This document shows positions 13,582-22,354 of a stretch of 53,842 nucleotides of DNA, one piece after another (position 1 is the stretch's first letter; every line of letters starts with the position of its first letter). The DNA is from Bradyrhizobium jicamae (lineage in GTDB: Bacteria > Pseudomonadota > Alphaproteobacteria > Rhizobiales > Xanthobacteraceae). The DNA lies in assembly GCF_001440395.1 (NCBI RefSeq), contig NZ_LLXZ01000156.1, positions 1 through 53,842 on the forward strand. Reading direction: 5' to 3'. The notes beneath the pieces are model-generated. The model saw nothing but the letters and a program-made list of their open reading frames with translations. It made no database searches and was not told where the DNA came from. A program made the position numbers and the translations under genes.

Positions 13582-15348
13582 TCACGCCGGTAGCCCCGCC
13601 TTGAGCAGCCCCGCCTCATGGCGCGCACGGTCGGCCGCCTGCTTGTAGTGCTGGGTGGCGAGATAGGCGGCCACCGAGAAGCCCGGCTCGAGCTTGACGA
13701 CCTCGGCGGCATGGGCGGCAGCCGCAACGCCGTCGCCCATCTGCGCGAAGATGGCGGCGAGGAAGGCGTGATGGGTGAAGTCGGGCCGCGTGATCCGCGC
13801 GAACGCCTCGGCGGCCTCGGCAAATTTCTCCGCGCAATAATATGCGCGGCCGAGGTGGTTCCAGAAGCGTTCGGGGTGGAAGGGATTGAGGCGCATCGCC
13901 TTCCTGATCCAGTCGATCCCTTCCTCGGGCCGCCCCACCCAGGTCAGAAACTCACCCTGCTGCACCACGACGAGATCATAGTTGGGATTGAGCGTGAGTG
14001 CCCGCTCCTGATGGTAGGCCGCCCTGTCGTGATCGTCGCGCGTCAGGTTCACCGCGGCCAGGATGCGGTGAACGTCGCTGTCATTGTCATCGAGTGCGAG
14101 CGCGAGCTGCAGCTCGGCGGCCACCTGCTGGAAGGTGGCGTCGCGATTTTCGCACCATCCATAGGTCCAGGTCTGGCCCAGCACGCACGCCTTCCAGGCA
14201 TGCGCGTGCGCATAATTCAGATCGAGCGCGATGGCGCGGTCGAGCAACGCCTGCGCCTCGGCATTGGCCTCGCGCTGCGAGCGGTGATGCAGCACCTTGG
14301 CGGCGAGCACGCACTCATAGGCCGCCATGTTGTCCGGTCGTTGACGCTTCGCGCGCTCCTGCGTGGCGGCCTCGACCCGGCCAGGAAGCGTACTGACGAT
14401 GGCGCCGGTGACCTCGTCCTGAATCGCAAAGATATCCTCGAGCTTGCGGTCGTAGCGTTCGGCCCAGACGTGCCGGTCGGTCTGCGCGTCGATCAGCTGC
14501 ACCGTGACGCGGACGCGATCGCCGACCTTGCGTACGCTGCCTTCGAGGACGTATTCGACGTCGAGCTCGCGCGCGACCTCCTGCACCTTCACCGCCTTGC
14601 CCTTGTGCACGAAGGCCGAATTGCGCGAGATGATGAGCAGGTCGTGGAAGCGCGACAGCTCGGTGATGATGTCCTCGGTGAGGCCATCCGCGAAGAATTC
14701 CTGTTCCGGATCGCCGCTCATGTTGACCAGCGGCAGCACGACGATGGACGGTTTTCGGGTCGTGGTCGTCGCCGCCGCGCCGTCCTTGCCGCTCACGGGC
14801 GCCTCGGCGGCATCCGGCTTCAGCCGGACCCGAAAGACGTGAATCGGACGGCTGATGTTCTTGACGGTCTGGTTGCCGATATCCACAAAGACGATATCGT
14901 CCAGTCGGTCGCCGAGCTGATCGCGCACGGCAGCCGAGACGCAAATTCCGCCGGGATCGGCGAGCACTTCGAGACGCGCCGCGACGTTGACGCCGTCGCC
15001 GAAGATATCGTTCTCCTCGATCAGCACGTCGCCGAGATTGATGCCGATGCGAAACTGGATCCATCGCGCCGGCAACACGTCGGCATTGCGTCGCGCCATC
15101 CGGCGCTGAATTTCTGCGGCGCACGATACCGCGTCGACGACGCTGTGAAACTCCACCAGCATGCCGTCGCCGGTGGTCTTGATGATGCGGCCCCGGTTCT
15201 TGGCGATCGACGGATCGATCAGCTCGAGCCGATGGGTCTTGAGGCGCGCGAGCGTACCCGCCTCGTCGACCTCCATCAGCCGGCTGTAGCCGACCATGTC
15301 GGCGGCAAGGACTGCAGCGAGCCTTCGCTCGGGTCCGGGCGCGTTCAT
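13582..15348 (-). CDS. class III adenylate/guanylate cyclase with TolB-like and TPR domains
   Basis: The start chosen is MNAPGPERRLAAVLAADMVG, with GAGGAAAAA upstream; 34 more codons are open before it. Residues about 10 to 185 are a class III nucleotide cyclase: AADMVGYSRLME carries the first metal Asp, KTTGDGMLVEF and FGDGVNVAARLE follow. A segment with IVVLPLVNMSGDPEQEFFADG, then EYVLEGSVRK matches the TolB/FlgO-like domain common in these proteins, and the C-terminal 250 residues hold TPR-like helices (PNYDLVVVQQGEFLTWVGRP). No membrane helix is seen, so it should be soluble. Bradyrhizobium genomes carry many paralogues; substrate and trigger are unknown. It is the first gene outside the putative island. 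Confidence 0.88.
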   Translation of the reverse strand: MNAPGPERRLAAVLAADMVGYSRLMEVDEAGTLARLKTHRLELIDPSIAKNRGRIIKTTGDGMLVEFHSVVDAVSCAAEIQRRMARRNADVLPARWIQFRIGINLGDVLIEENDIFGDGVNVAARLEVLADPGGICVSAAVRDQLGDRLDDIVFVDIGNQTVKNISRPIHVFRVRLKPDAAEAPVSGKDGAAATTTTRKPSIVVLPLVNMSGDPEQEFFADGLTEDIITELSRFHDLLIISRNSAFVHKGKAVKVQEVARELDVEYVLEGSVRKVGDRVRVTVQLIDAQTDRHVWAERYDRKLEDIFAIQDEVTGAIVSTLPGRVEAATQERAKRQRPDNMAAYECVLAAKVLHHRSQREANAEAQALLDRAIALDLNYAHAHAWKACVLGQTWTYGWCENRDATFQQVAAELQLALALDDNDSDVHRILAAVNLTRDDHDRAAYHQERALTLNPNYDLVVVQQGEFLTWVGRPEEGIDWIRKAMRLNPFHPERFWNHLGRAYYCAEKFAEAAEAFARITRPDFTHHAFLAAIFAQMGDGVAAAAHAAEVVKLEPGFSVAAYLATQHYKQAADRARHEAGLLKAGLPA

Positions 15349-15505
15349 TTTTTCCTCGCTGGCAGGCACTCTAGCAGATTTGCCGCGCCGGCCAAGGTTG
15401 GGCCCCTGGCGCCGGCTGCAAGCATCAGGAGTACCCATTCCAAATTGCAATGATGAGGTCTTAAAGGTGAGGGTGGTCTACGCGGACGCGAAGGGAGCGT
15501 GGATG

Positions 15506-15976
15506 CTAGTTCCTCAGCGTGTGGCTTATCCGGGTCACCACGTCGTCCCACTGGCGCTTCTCGGCGGCGGGATAATTGATCATGACGCAGTTCATGGCGC
15601 CGTTGCCGCGGTTGCAGCGGTTGTACCAGACGCGGTCCTTGCGAATGCTGGAGACGACAAAGAAGTCCGCCGTGATCCGCTTGTAGATGATGCCGGCCGG
15701 TGGGTTTTGCTTGGCGAGGAACATGGCTGGGGAGTCGTTGTCGGGATTGGGAACGGACTGCACCGTCAAATCCGCGCGGCGGTCTTCGGTGAAAAATCGC
15801 CGCCCGGTTCCGCCCTCAGGCGGTCCGGCGTCGCTGGTGAAGATCGAGACCGGCATGTCGACGCTGGTCCCGGTGCTCGCGATCACATATGGCCGCCATT
15901 CCGTGTTCGCGGCGACGGCGAGCGTTGGAACGAAACTCAAAGCAACGAGGGCAGCGTAAAAGTGCGGCGCAGGCAT
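15506..15976 (-). CDS. exported hypothetical protein (156 aa)
   Basis: The chosen start MPAPHFYAALVALSFVPTLA has a GGAGA site and gives a clear signal peptide with likely cleavage after AVA. The mature part reads TEWRPYVIASTGTSVDMPVS, then EGGTGRRFFTEDRRADLTVQ and a pair of cysteines in RCNRGNGAMNC, which may form a disulfide in the periplasm. I know similar periplasmic proteins in Bradyrhizobium only as hypothetical. It lies between the cyclase gene and an FAD dehydrogenase, without evident operon links. Confidence 0.65.
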   Translation of the reverse strand: MPAPHFYAALVALSFVPTLAVAANTEWRPYVIASTGTSVDMPVSIFTSDAGPPEGGTGRRFFTEDRRADLTVQSVPNPDNDSPAMFLAKQNPPAGIIYKRITADFFVVSSIRKDRVWYNRCNRGNGAMNCVMINYPAAEKRQWDDVVTRISHTLRN

Positions 15977-16043
15977 GGAACGATCTCCGGCTCGATTCGA
16001 GACAATCGAATCCATCGACGATCGTTCCAGCTTGCGGACATTT

Positions 16044-17756
16044 CTAGGGCGCAGCCGCGTCTGCGATATGTTTCCCCGCGATATATCCGAACGTCAGCGC
16101 GGGCCCCAGCGTGATCCCGGCGCCGGGATAGTTGCCGCCCATGATGCTCGCCATGTCGTTGCCGGCGGCATAGAGGCCGGCGATGGGCTGGCCGTCGGCA
16201 TCGAGCGCGCGGGCATGCGCGTCGGTTTTGATGCCGGCATAGGTGCCGAGATCGCCGATCACCAGCTTGATGGCATAGAACGGACCGTCCTTGATCGGCG
16301 CGACGCACGGGTTCGGGCCGTGCAGTGCATCGCCCTGGTAGCGGTTATACGCGCGCGAGCCCTTGCCGAATGAAGGATCGCGGCCTTCCGCGGCTGACGT
16401 GTTGAACTCGGCGATGGTTGCCTCCAGCCCGTGGCGGTCGATGCCGGTACGGTCGGCGAGTTCGGCAAGCGTGGTGCCGCGCTTGAGATAGCCGGTGGCG
16501 AGATGATGGCGCAGCGGCATCGGAAACGGCGGCACGCATCCGAGGCCGTATTTTCGCAAGGCGTGGTGATCGCACAGGAGAAACGCCGTGATCTCGTCGC
16601 CGGGTTTTGCCGCCTTCACCATCGCCTGCACGAAATCGTGATAGGAGTTGCCCTCATTGGCAAAGCGCTTGCCGTTGCGCATCACGGCGATGACGCCGGG
16701 TTTGGCGCGGTCGATGAAATGCGGCATCACGCCCTTGGAGCCGTCCTTGCGTTCGGTGATCGACACCGGCACCCAGGCCGCAGCATTCGGCAGCGTGTCC
16801 TCGATGCGGCCGCCCGCCGTCTCTGCCAATCGCAATCCGTCGCCGGTGTTGCCGACGGGGCCGGGCGAGAAATGCGCGGTGCCGTCGCCCGCGTGCGGAA
16901 ACATCGTCTTGCGCCGTGCGACGTCGTGCGGGAAGCCGCCGCACGCCAGCACGACGCCGCGTCTCGCATTGACGCGGATCAGCTTGCCGTGACGTTCGAC
17001 GACCGCGCCGCGCACCGCGCCATCCTCGACGATCAGTTCGTGCACCGGCGACGACAGCCACAGTGGTATCTTCAGGTCGAACGCGGATTTCGCGAGCCGC
17101 CCCGCGAGCGCATTGCCGTTGGTCAGCGTCATGCCGCGGCCGTGGCGCATCACGTCCATCGCATGCTTCGACAGGCGCTTTGCTACGTAAATCGCCGAGG
17201 TCAGCGATTTGGTCGCGCGCATGAAATGGACGATGTCCTTGCCGGAGCCCAGCATCATGCCGAACACCGTGAGTTCGGGCAGGGGGCCGCCGATATCCTT
17301 GATGTGCTCGCCGAGTTCGCGGCCATTGAACGGCCGCGCCACCATCGAGCGGCCGCCCTGTGCGCCGCCGGGCGCTTCAGCGTGATAGTCCGGAAAGGTC
17401 AGCGGCATGTCGAACCGCACCGCCGTCTTGCTGGTGAAGAAATCGACGGCCTTCGGCCCTTCGCTCAGGAACGCGTCAACCCGCGCGGCATCGAAACTGT
17501 TGCCGGCCTCATGCCGCAGATAGGTTTTTGCCTGGTCTGGACCCTCCTCGATGCCCCACGCTTTCGCCAGCGAGGTACCGGGAATCCACAGCCAGCCGCC
17601 GGAGCGCGCGGTGGTGCCGCCAAAGCGCGGCTCCTTCTCGACGACGAGAACGTTGAGGCCGTGATGCCCGGCAGTGACCGCCGCCGACAGGCCGCCGCAT
17701 CCCGAACCGACCACCAGCGCGTCGCATTCGTAAGTTTCCTGTTCGTTGCCTGCCAC
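16044..17756 (-). CDS. FAD-dependent dehydrogenase, 3-ketosteroid dehydrogenase/fumarate reductase flavoprotein type
   Basis: The N terminus has the dinucleotide fold ALVVGSGCGGLSAAVTAG (GxGxxG) and a following EKEPRFGGTTARSGG, typical of the FAD_binding_2 family. The C terminus closes the FAD site with GLYAAGNDMASIMGGNYPGA and GPALTFGYIAG. The length of 570 residues fits 3-ketosteroid-delta1-dehydrogenase-like enzymes, which desaturate ring substrates; true substrate is unknown. The protein lacks a signal peptide. It lies on its own strand, divergent from a small exported protein gene with an FNR-like site in between. Confidence 0.85.
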   Translation of the reverse strand: MAGNEQETYECDALVVGSGCGGLSAAVTAGHHGLNVLVVEKEPRFGGTTARSGGWLWIPGTSLAKAWGIEEGPDQAKTYLRHEAGNSFDAARVDAFLSEGPKAVDFFTSKTAVRFDMPLTFPDYHAEAPGGAQGGRSMVARPFNGRELGEHIKDIGGPLPELTVFGMMLGSGKDIVHFMRATKSLTSAIYVAKRLSKHAMDVMRHGRGMTLTNGNALAGRLAKSAFDLKIPLWLSSPVHELIVEDGAVRGAVVERHGKLIRVNARRGVVLACGGFPHDVARRKTMFPHAGDGTAHFSPGPVGNTGDGLRLAETAGGRIEDTLPNAAAWVPVSITERKDGSKGVMPHFIDRAKPGVIAVMRNGKRFANEGNSYHDFVQAMVKAAKPGDEITAFLLCDHHALRKYGLGCVPPFPMPLRHHLATGYLKRGTTLAELADRTGIDRHGLEATIAEFNTSAAEGRDPSFGKGSRAYNRYQGDALHGPNPCVAPIKDGPFYAIKLVIGDLGTYAGIKTDAHARALDADGQPIAGLYAAGNDMASIMGGNYPGAGITLGPALTFGYIAGKHIADAAAP

Positions 17757-17851
17757 GCGATACGCCTCATTCTCGTTTCAACGCAGGCATTTGGGTGGGG
17801 ATCGAGCGGCCTGTCAATCGCGCGGCTACTCCCTTCTCACACGGGATCCGG

Positions 17852-17865
17852 ATGATCTAGATCAA
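17852..17865. promoter_or_regulatory. FNR/FixK-like site upstream of a secreted protein gene
   Basis: ATGATCTAGATCAA matches TTGAT-N4-ATCAA except at the first base. Its centre lies 80 bases upstream of the ATG at 17,939, compatible with a start near 17,900. It could also serve the divergent FAD dehydrogenase at 17,756. Confidence 0.4.
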
Positions 17866-17938
17866 AGTGGTGGCTCGGATGCGAAATAGGCTGGCAAACG
17901 GGGGCAGACATTTAAAACGAATTCAGGAGGGGAATGCC

Positions 17939-18418
17939 ATGCACAGGTATGCATTAGCCTTGCTCATCGTTGCTTCTCCGTTTTCTGCATTCGCGGCCGA
18001 ATTGCCAAAGGAAGGCAGCTTCGATTTCAATTCCTGCTGGTCCGGCGTTAGTAACGTGATCACGTTCTCCAAGACCCACACGGCAAACAGTTATGAAATG
18101 ACGGGCACTACCCGCAGCAATCCTCCCGGAGGCATATTTGATAAGAGCACTTTTCGCTGCGTAGGGATGAATGCCTCGCTTGATGGGAAGATCACAGGGT
18201 CCAACGTATGTGAGTCAATCGATGTAGACGGCGAAAAGCGACTTACATCTTTTTCGACTGCGGATGGAAAGGTTACTAGGACGAATATTGCAGGAACTGG
18301 AAAATACGATGGCATGATCACAGAAGGCACCGTCGAGCTCCTCGGGCCGTTTCCGGTCATCAAGGAGGGAATGTTTCAGGGCTGCAATCATCAGACCGGC
18401 AAGTATAAGCTGAAGTAA
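17939..18418 (+). CDS. exported hypothetical protein (159 aa)
   Basis: The ATG follows a CAGGAGGGGA site. MHRYALALLIVASPFSAFAA is a signal peptide with cleavage after AFA. The mature protein is beta-rich and polar: EGSFDFNSCWSGVSNVITFS, then GTTRSNPPGGIFDKSTFRC and VKEGMFQGCNH-like C-terminal residues. Several cysteines suggest disulfides in the periplasm. The ordered beta pattern suggests a small barrel (lipocalin-like), but this is only an impression. It is followed by a clear terminator and preceded by an FNR-like site. Confidence 0.65.
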   Translation: MHRYALALLIVASPFSAFAAELPKEGSFDFNSCWSGVSNVITFSKTHTANSYEMTGTTRSNPPGGIFDKSTFRCVGMNASLDGKITGSNVCESIDVDGEKRLTSFSTADGKVTRTNIAGTGKYDGMITEGTVELLGPFPVIKEGMFQGCNHQTGKYKLK

Positions 18419-18435
18419 CACCAGCTTTGAGAGTT

Positions 18436-18470
18436 AGCCGTCGCTTGTGAATCCAAGCGGCGGCTTTCTT
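18436..18470 (+). terminator. intrinsic terminator
   Basis: AGCCGTCGCTTG and CAAGCGGCGGCT pair over 12 bp (one G-T pair) with a 6-base loop, followed by TTCTTCG, 18 bases after the stop codon of the exported protein gene. Confidence 0.7.
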
Positions 18471-18841
18471 CGTTTCGCCTTGAGGATGTGACCGTCTTCG
18501 CCCGGCCTGCGACCGGGTGAGCCGCCCAACGGCAAAAGGGCCGCGCATCAGCGCGGCCCTCCGCCAGCCCCAAATTGCTCGGGGTGAAAACCCGCGCTGG
18601 GTAGACAACACTACAGTCGGTTCGTTGGGTTGAGGTAGCCCGTACGACTACGGTCGCGGACCCCAGGGCAGCGCATCATACGGAGCAGCAGGGATCGGGG
18701 AAGCGGGCGATCCTTTGGATGTCGTAGAGGAAATTTGGCCTCTAGCCCACGAACAAAGCATTATGCTTTGATTGGACATGGCAACAGACGCGGTCCTGAC
18801 GCATCGGCTCTGGCAGAGCGCCGCCGAAGAAGAACCGGCCG
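18471..18841. other. intergenic stretch with a minus-strand terminator
   Basis: I support no gene here. A minus-strand frame ending PASPIPAAPYDALPWGPRP could be the tail of a small exported protein, but it overlaps the end of the next gene and has no credible start. The strong minus-strand hairpin at 18,534-18,559 shows that something transcribed from the right ends here. Confidence 0.35.
18534..18559 (-). terminator. intrinsic terminator, minus strand
   Basis: GGGCCGCGC/GCGCGGCCC is a perfect 9-bp stem with an ATCA loop, followed on the minus strand by TTTTGCC. It would end transcripts from the 18,842-19,333 gene about 280 bases after its stop. Confidence 0.65.
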
Positions 18842-19333
18842 CTAATTCCCCGTTTCGAACGTACAATCGGCGCCGCCGCCCGCCTTTTTCCTGATCTCGG
18901 CTGGATCCAGCGTGCAGTTCAGTTTCGAAATGCTTTCGAACACCGATCCGGCGGCGCCGTCGGGCGGCACGCCGGCCATGGCTTCGGTGGCGAAGATCTC
19001 GCTCGCGCGCCGTCCGGTGATGGTCTGCTTGGCGCCCTTGAAGGTCAGTTCGCAGGAGCGCGCGGTGATGTCGACATTGCTGACGCGGCAGACGATCTTG
19101 TCCGCGGTGACCGAAATCTTCTTGGCGTAGCGCCCGCCCGACTGTCCGACGAAGAGCGCCGAGACAGCTTCCCGTTCATCCGAGGTCAACAGCGGTGAAT
19201 AGAGCGCCACCACGCCGGCGAGCGCCAGTGCGGCCTGTCCATTGGCTGTCGCGGGGGCGGCCGATGCGGTCGACGTGCCGCATGCGAGAAGCGAGACGGC
19301 GAGAGCCGCCAGCCTGCCGAATTTGATCTTCAT
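18842..19333 (-). CDS. exported hypothetical protein (163 aa)
   Basis: MKIKFGRLAALAVSLLACGT followed by STASA-AP gives a signal peptide; a lipobox-like LLACG is present, so a lipoprotein is possible. The mature part contains ALALAGVVALYSPLLTSDER, then VTADKIVCRVSNVDITARSC and a Cys-bearing C terminus (KLNCTLDP, ADCTFETG), so two disulfides are plausible. The GGGGGAAG site supports the start. No family is recognised. Confidence 0.6.
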   Translation of the reverse strand: MKIKFGRLAALAVSLLACGTSTASAAPATANGQAALALAGVVALYSPLLTSDEREAVSALFVGQSGGRYAKKISVTADKIVCRVSNVDITARSCELTFKGAKQTITGRRASEIFATEAMAGVPPDGAAGSVFESISKLNCTLDPAEIRKKAGGGADCTFETGN

Positions 19334-19573
19334 TTTCTTCTTCCCCCAATCGCCGCGCCCATTGCGCGGACATTTGGATAGGGATGGCTTTGTCTGTCAA
19401 TCGCGCGCCGTTCCCTTCTCCCACAAGGGGGAGAAGGGAAAGCGCGCCGTGCATCCAGGGCAGGGCGGCCCTCCCGTAAAGCGCTTGCGCGGCTCTGCCA
19501 TCGGCGGCACAGTTGCGGGCGCGGCACGAAGACCGCCAAGAAACCGGCAAGAAACAGCATCCGAGGAACCTCC

Positions 19574-20635
19574 ATGGCGGCCACGCGGATCGACTGCGAT
19601 ATCCATCCCGCGGTGGGCGGCACCCGCACCACGCTGCTGCCCTATCTGGACGATCACTGGAAAGAGCAGGTGGTCAGTCGCGCCATCGACGGCCTCGATC
19701 TCAATTCCTATCCGCCCAACATGCCGTTCAGCGGCCGCGCCGATTGGCGCTCGGCCAATGGCAAGCCGGGCAGCGACCTCAAGATGGTGCAGCGCGGCGC
19801 GTTCGACCAGCTCGGGTCGAGCCACGCCATCTGCAACGTCGTCTATGGCGCGCAGGCGGTGTTCGATTCCTACATGGCGGCGGGCTTCTGCAAGGCGATC
19901 AACGACTGGATCGCGGCCGAATGGCTGTCGAAGGATAAGCGGCTGAGCGCATCGATCGTCGTGCCGATGCAGGCGCCGGATCTGGCGGTGGAGGAAATCG
20001 AGCGCAGGGCCGGCGACAACCGCTTCGTCTCCGTGCTGGTGCTGGCGCAGGGCGAGACGCTGCTCGGACGCCGGCATTACTGGCCGGTGTGGCAGGCGGC
20101 CGCAAAGCACAGGCTGCCGGTCGCGATCCATGCCGGCAGCGCCTATCGCACCGCGCCGAGCTCGATCGGCTGGCCGTCCTATCGCTACGAATATTATCTC
20201 GCCGAAGCGCAGGCGTTTCAGGCCCAGCTCCTGAGCCTGATCTACGAGGGCGTGTTCGGCAAATTCCCCGATCTCAAGGTCGTGCTGATGGAGTCGGGCG
20301 TGAGCTGGCTGCCGGCCTTCATGTGGCGCGCCAACAAGACCTGGCGCGGCGTGCGCGTCGAGGTGCCCTGGGTCGAGCGCGAGCCGGCCGCGATCATTCG
20401 CGACCATGTCCGCGTCACCATGCAGCCGTTCGATGGCCCGCCGGATGCCGCAGGCGTTGCCGACGTCATCGAACAGATCGGCTCCGACAAGATGTTCCTG
20501 TTCGCATCCGACTATCCGCACTGGCAGTTCGACGGCGATGACCCGATGCCGCCGCATCTGCCTGAAAGCATTGCCTCGCGCATGTGTGCGGATAATCCGC
20601 TTGAGACCTTTCCGCGGCTGAAGCTCGCTGCGTAG
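19574..20635 (+). CDS. amidohydrolase-family protein (PF04909 type), first of two
   Basis: These TIM-barrel metal enzymes include decarboxylases and hydrolases of aromatic acids (ACMSD and gamma-resorcylate decarboxylase types). Visible elements are the strand-1 motif DCDIHPAV, RHYWPVWQAAAKHRLPVAIH with the following HAG, and the C-terminal FASDYPHWQFDGD with the metal Asp. The first motif has D-x-H in place of H-x-H, a known variant of this subfamily. At 353 residues it is of normal length. It starts an apparent operon with the second amidohydrolase (18-base gap) and a Rieske protein. Substrate is unknown. Confidence 0.85.
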   Translation: MAATRIDCDIHPAVGGTRTTLLPYLDDHWKEQVVSRAIDGLDLNSYPPNMPFSGRADWRSANGKPGSDLKMVQRGAFDQLGSSHAICNVVYGAQAVFDSYMAAGFCKAINDWIAAEWLSKDKRLSASIVVPMQAPDLAVEEIERRAGDNRFVSVLVLAQGETLLGRRHYWPVWQAAAKHRLPVAIHAGSAYRTAPSSIGWPSYRYEYYLAEAQAFQAQLLSLIYEGVFGKFPDLKVVLMESGVSWLPAFMWRANKTWRGVRVEVPWVEREPAAIIRDHVRVTMQPFDGPPDAAGVADVIEQIGSDKMFLFASDYPHWQFDGDDPMPPHLPESIASRMCADNPLETFPRLKLAA

Positions 20636-20653
20636 TTTTGCAAGGAGGATCGC

Positions 20654-21766
20654 ATGAGTGACGTCATCGACCGCCCCATCCTCGCCGAGGAAGTCGCCGC
20701 CCAGAGCCGGCTGCGCATCATCGATTGCGATGTGCATCCGAGCATTCACGCGCATGCCGACATCGAGCAGTTCCTTCCAAAGCGCTGGCAGGAGCATTTG
20801 CGCACCTATGGCAGCCATCTGCGCACGCCTTACATCGGCACCACGCCCTATCCGCGTTCCTCGCCGCTGATCGCGCGGCGCGACGCCTGGCCGCCGACCG
20901 GCGGGCCTCCGGGCTCCGATCTCGATTTCATGCGCAAGCAGCATCTCGATCCCCTCGATATCGAGTACGGCATCTTGCAGGTGCTCGATCTCTTCATCTT
21001 CTCGCAGCAGAATCTCGAATTCGGCGCTGCGATCCAGCGCGCCATCAACGACTGGCAGCTTGCGTTCTGGTCCGACCGCGACCCGCGGCTGAAAGCCTCG
21101 ATCCTCGCCGGGCAGGACGACACGGCGTTCGCGATCGCCGAGATCGAGCGCTGCGCCAAAATCGGCCGCTATGTGCAGATCAATGTCTGCCCGCGCGCCA
21201 ACGAGCCGCTCGGCCGCCGCCGCTATTGGCCGATCTATGCCCGCGCGCAGGAGCTTGGCCTGCCGCTTGGCATCCACGTCGGCGGCTATGGCGGCCATGC
21301 GCCGACCGGCGGCGGCTGGCCGTCCTATTATGTCGAGGAGCACCAGTCGAACGCGCACACCATGGCGGCGCAGCTTACCAGCCTCGTGCTCGAAGGCGTG
21401 CCCGAGCGCTTCCCGAATCTGAAGATCGTCTTCATCGAGGGCAGCTTCGGCTGGATCCCGTCGGCCACCTGGCGGATGGACCGGCACTTCGAGGCGTTCC
21501 GCAGCGAGGTGCCGCATCTCAAGCGGCGGCCCTCCGAATATGTGAAGGAGCATTTCTGGTTCACGACGCAGCCGATCGACGAGCCCGACGAGGCGAAACA
21601 TCTGCGCTCGCTGATCGAATGGGTCGGCGTCGATCGCCTGCTGTTCTCGTCGGATTACCCGCATTGGGATTTCGACGATCCGCGCTATGCCTTCAAGACG
21701 CCGCTGACCGAGACCGAGCGCCGAAAGATCTTCAACGGCAATGCGCGTGCGCTCTACAGGCTCTGA
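20654..21766 (+). CDS. amidohydrolase-family protein (PF04909 type), second of two
   Basis: It is a paralogue of the gene before it, sharing the strand-1 motif IDCDVHPSIHAHADIEQF, GRRRYWPIYARAQELGLPLG with IHVGG, IEGSFGWIPSATWRMDRHFE and the terminal FSSDYPHWDFDDP. An AAGGAGG site precedes the ATG. The two are diverged enough to suggest different substrates or a heteromeric enzyme. The Rieske gene follows after 29 bases. A role in breakdown of an aromatic or cyclic acid is a reasonable guess from family and neighbours but unproven. Confidence 0.85.
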   Translation: MSDVIDRPILAEEVAAQSRLRIIDCDVHPSIHAHADIEQFLPKRWQEHLRTYGSHLRTPYIGTTPYPRSSPLIARRDAWPPTGGPPGSDLDFMRKQHLDPLDIEYGILQVLDLFIFSQQNLEFGAAIQRAINDWQLAFWSDRDPRLKASILAGQDDTAFAIAEIERCAKIGRYVQINVCPRANEPLGRRRYWPIYARAQELGLPLGIHVGGYGGHAPTGGGWPSYYVEEHQSNAHTMAAQLTSLVLEGVPERFPNLKIVFIEGSFGWIPSATWRMDRHFEAFRSEVPHLKRRPSEYVKEHFWFTTQPIDEPDEAKHLRSLIEWVGVDRLLFSSDYPHWDFDDPRYAFKTPLTETERRKIFNGNARALYRL

Positions 21767-21795
21767 GTAACGACAGGATCAAACGACAGGATCAC

Positions 21796-22209
21796 ATGGC
21801 CCGCCACATCGTCGCCCGAACGTCAGAGATTCCGCCCGGCGGCAACAAGGTGTTCGGTGTCGAGGGCCGCGACATCGTCGTGTTCCACGTCAATGGCGAG
21901 TTCTTCGCGCTGCTCAATCGCTGCCCGCATGAGGGTGCGCCGCTGGAGAAGGCCGCCTGCGTCGCACGGCTGACCTCGCCGGAGCCCGGCGTCTACCAGC
22001 GCTCGCGCGTCGGCGAGTTGTTGCGCTGCCCTTGGCACGGCTGGGAATTCGACATGCGCAACGGGCAGTCGTATTTCGATCCGAAGCGCGTGAAGGTGCG
22101 CTCGTATCCGGTGGCGGTCGAAAGCGGCGAGGAATTGCAGAAGGGACCGTACGTGGCCGAGACGTTCCCGGTGCATGTCGAGGACAGCTACGTCATCATC
22201 GAGACGTGA
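21796..22209 (+). CDS. Rieske [2Fe-2S] protein
   Basis: The protein has the Rieske motifs CPHEGAPLE and CPWHGWEFD (C-x-H and C-x2-H) that bind a [2Fe-2S] cluster, separated by an insert (CVARLTSPEPGVYQRSRVGE). At 137 residues it is a ferredoxin-like electron carrier rather than an oxygenase alpha subunit. It starts MARHIVARTSEIPPGGNKVF and ends HVEDSYVIIET, without signal peptide. It is the third gene of an operon with two amidohydrolases, so it probably delivers electrons to an oxygenase acting on the same compound; no oxygenase gene is adjacent. Confidence 0.88.
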   Translation: MARHIVARTSEIPPGGNKVFGVEGRDIVVFHVNGEFFALLNRCPHEGAPLEKAACVARLTSPEPGVYQRSRVGELLRCPWHGWEFDMRNGQSYFDPKRVKVRSYPVAVESGEELQKGPYVAETFPVHVEDSYVIIET

Positions 22210-22215
22210 TGGTCC

Positions 22216-22336
22216 GTAGGGTGGGCAAAGGCGCATTTGCGCCGTGCCCACCGTCGAACACTCCGCTCGTGATGGTGGGCACGCTTCCGCCTTCGCTCGT
22301 TGAGCTACGGCGGACAAGTCGCTCTGCCCACCCTAC
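22216..22336. repeat. palindromic repeat family 1, copy 1
   Basis: It starts GTAGGGTGGGCAAAGGCGC and ends with TCTGCCCACCCTAC; inside are CGTGCCCACC and GGTGGGCACG arms. Two more copies are at 22,884 and 28,494. Confidence 0.7.
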
Positions 22337-22354
22337 GATTCTGGGAGGCGAATT

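Noticed and set aside
13618..15453. A 611-codon open frame on the plus strand opposite the cyclase gene
   Set aside because: It is the antisense shadow of a clear class III cyclase/TPR gene; its translation shows no domain and reflects high GC at third positions.
16431..17855. A 474-codon plus-strand frame opposite the FAD dehydrogenase
   Set aside because: Shadow of the flavoprotein, without recognisable content.
18648..18866. 72-codon minus-strand frame ending in a Pro-rich tail
   Set aside because: It overlaps the end of the exported protein gene, lacks a ribosome-binding site and has no signal peptide.
19397..21664. A 755-codon open frame on the minus strand opposite the two amidohydrolases
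   Set aside because: The plus strand holds well-formed enzymes with motifs and ribosome-binding sites; the minus frame has none.
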